From: an uncultured Bacillota bacterium
GTDB lineage: Bacteria > Bacillota > Clostridia > Peptostreptococcales > Anaerovoracaceae
Direction of reading: 5' to 3'
DNA: 51,047 nt
NCBI GenBank assembly: GCA_958448635.1
Contig: CAUDEQ010000008.1
Coordinates: forward strand, 1-51,047
Part shown: one piece after another, positions 49,998-51,047 of the stretch
Numbering within the stretch: position 1 is the first letter of the stretch
Layout: the number at the start of each line of letters is the position of its first letter
Translations under genes and position numbers: made by a program
The notes under the pieces: generated by a model
What the model was told of the DNA's origin: nothing
The model's input: the letters and a program-made list of their open reading frames with translations, nothing else
Databases searched by the model: none

Positions 49998-50834
49998 TCA
50001 TATGTTCTCCGCTTCCTTCCTGCTCAAAAGCAGGATCAGAACACATCCCGCAGCAAATGTGACTGCACTTACAGGTATCTGTATACCGTCCGGAATTCCC
50101 GGAAAGACCTCTGCCACAGATGCCAACACAAACCCCAGGATCATCATATATGTAGGCCGTGGATATGATGTAAGTGCCTTTTCTATCACCTTCGTCGTTG
50201 CAAATATTCCCACTATTAGCCCTATGGCCAAAGGTATGAGATATGGCATATAGAGCGTGCTTATGGCCATCATGGTTTCATCGTACATTCCAAGTATGAG
50301 AAGCATATATGAAACGCTTATCCCCGGCAGTACCAGGCCGACGGCAACGAACAGCCCTGCTGCAAATAAGAACAGCATTCCCCTTATGCCCTGTCCTGCC
50401 ACCGCACCTATATCATCTGTAGGTATGTTGGCAAGTAGCAGCACAACGGCTATCCCAATGGCAAGATAAACAAAGCTCTTGATGCTTGGCTTACTTACCT
50501 TCGCATGCTTTAAGACCAACGGGATACCTCCCACGACAGCGCCCATGAAAAAATACATGGTCGGCATTGTGTACGTTTCGATAAGGTGCAACAGAGGCTT
50601 TGAAAACACCAACATTCCCAAACCTCCGCCTGCAGCGAAGACGATAAGAAAAAATATGTTTTTACGTACATCCTTCATCAGCGAGCTTACTGCAGATATA
50701 AGCTTATCGTATATATTAAGTATCATTGCCATGGTACCGCCGCTGACTCCGGGAACAAGCATTGTTCCTCCGATAACAGCGCCCTTGATCAATGTAAGCA
50801 AATGTCCGTATCTGCCTGAATTGTTTTCCTTCAT
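49998..50834 (-). CDS. DUF368 membrane protein
   Basis: Integral membrane protein of 278 residues with about eight helices. The DUF368 signatures are clear: GTMLVPGVSGGTMAMILNIY near the start and GLVLPGISVSYMLLILGMY in the second half. Members have lately been tied to undecaprenyl-phosphate flipping (PopT type), which would fit a cell-wall role beside the deacetylase; for this protein that is inference. The ATG follows GGAAAGGGA. Confidence 0.92.
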   Translation of the reverse strand: MKENNSGRYGHLLTLIKGAVIGGTMLVPGVSGGTMAMILNIYDKLISAVSSLMKDVRKNIFFLIVFAAGGGLGMLVFSKPLLHLIETYTMPTMYFFMGAVVGGIPLVLKHAKVSKPSIKSFVYLAIGIAVVLLLANIPTDDIGAVAGQGIRGMLFLFAAGLFVAVGLVLPGISVSYMLLILGMYDETMMAISTLYMPYLIPLAIGLIVGIFATTKVIEKALTSYPRPTYMMILGFVLASVAEVFPGIPDGIQIPVSAVTFAAGCVLILLLSRKEAENI

Positions 50835-50924
50835 ATCAATAATTGTCCCTTTCCATATAACACTTCAGTCCTATATGATTCTATTTTATTTATGAGCCCA
50901 TGTCAACGCTTCCTTTACAAAGGT

Positions 50925-51047
50925 ATGGATTTATGGTATAAAAAAATAGCGCAACACGGAAGCGGAGCTTTCTTTACGCATATGTCGCCTTCATCGGAAG
51001 ATGATCGTGGAAATAGCCGGTTTAATAAGCCGAAACAGGATCAGTCA
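50925..51047 (+). CDS. Possible partial ORF at window end
   Basis: An open frame of 41 codons runs from an ATG at 50925 to the end of the window (begins MDLWYKKIAQHGSGAFF). AAAGG lies very close to the ATG. No family is recognised and the frame may be chance. Between 50835 and 50924 I see nothing but the DUF368 leader. Confidence 0.25.
   Translation, partial: MDLWYKKIAQHGSGAFFTHMSPSSEDDRGNSRFNKPKQDQS

Noticed and set aside
1..51047. CRISPR arrays, tRNA, rRNA, tmRNA, SRP RNA and prophage genes
   Set aside because: I looked for regular spaced repeats, tRNA-like cloverleaves and phage structural genes and saw none; without software, small RNA genes could have been missed.

Overview
The window looks like chromosome of a strictly anaerobic, low-to-mid GC Gram-positive of the class Clostridia. 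The support is the SCIFF peptide with its radical SAM maturase, a DUF896 protein, desulfoferrodoxin, a two-module 2-hydroxyacyl-CoA dehydratase activase, a FocA-type channel, a NifS/NifU pair without other ISC genes, a LytTR/GHKL signalling locus and frequent AAGGAGG ribosome sites. A closer placement (for example Anaerovoracaceae-like) would be a guess. Genes are tightly packed. Many neighbours share start or stop bases, and only one gap exceeds 300 bases.

Layout. 1-1738: FocA channel (minus), then a gene-poor stretch carrying a 6S RNA on the minus strand, a second element with the same 3' end, and several perfect inverted repeats. 1739-9208: minus-strand ABC exporter, YebC regulator, GNAT acetyltransferase and the 1413-residue activase. 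9254-12803: cysteine-cluster protein, MATE pump, a superoxide-reductase operon (desulfoferrodoxin plus a ferredoxin-thioredoxin-reductase-like protein), and a divergent NifX-like protein; their shared upstream region carries a repeated dyad. 12838-17720: cyclodeaminase, an FAD oxidoreductase with an added Fe-S-type C-terminus, and a coupled TspO / ABC-2 exporter operon headed by an acyl-CoA ligase (17762-19396). 19586-20418: a membrane NapH-like protein with a 2[4Fe-4S] ferredoxin. 20601-23179: a lipoprotein and a second ABC-2 exporter.

23199-28003 is the most unusual segment. A membrane histidine kinase keeps its H-box but lacks a recognisable ATPase domain. It is followed by a LytTR response regulator and then by a membrane GHKL ATPase that lacks an H-box. 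Directly after these come the SCIFF precursor scfA (48 codons, seven Cys) and its maturase scfB, separated by three hairpins. An IS256-family remnant follows.

28948-32062 is an iscS-iscU-mnmA-ridA operon for sulfur transfer, Fe-S assembly and tRNA thiolation. 32149-34062: small secreted protein, DUF896 protein and a CDF-like protein. 34059-38056: pstSCAB-phoU phosphate uptake operon with a circularly permuted PstS. 38222-40029: azlC-azlD-nadE. 40028-43953: GNAT, then murI with an acidic unknown and a RarD/metallo-hydrolase fusion. 44180-47753: pepF, nadK and an RluA-type pseudouridine synthase. 47881-50834: IscR-like Rrf2 regulator, polysaccharide deacetylase and DUF368 protein. I saw no rRNA, tRNA, CRISPR array or prophage.
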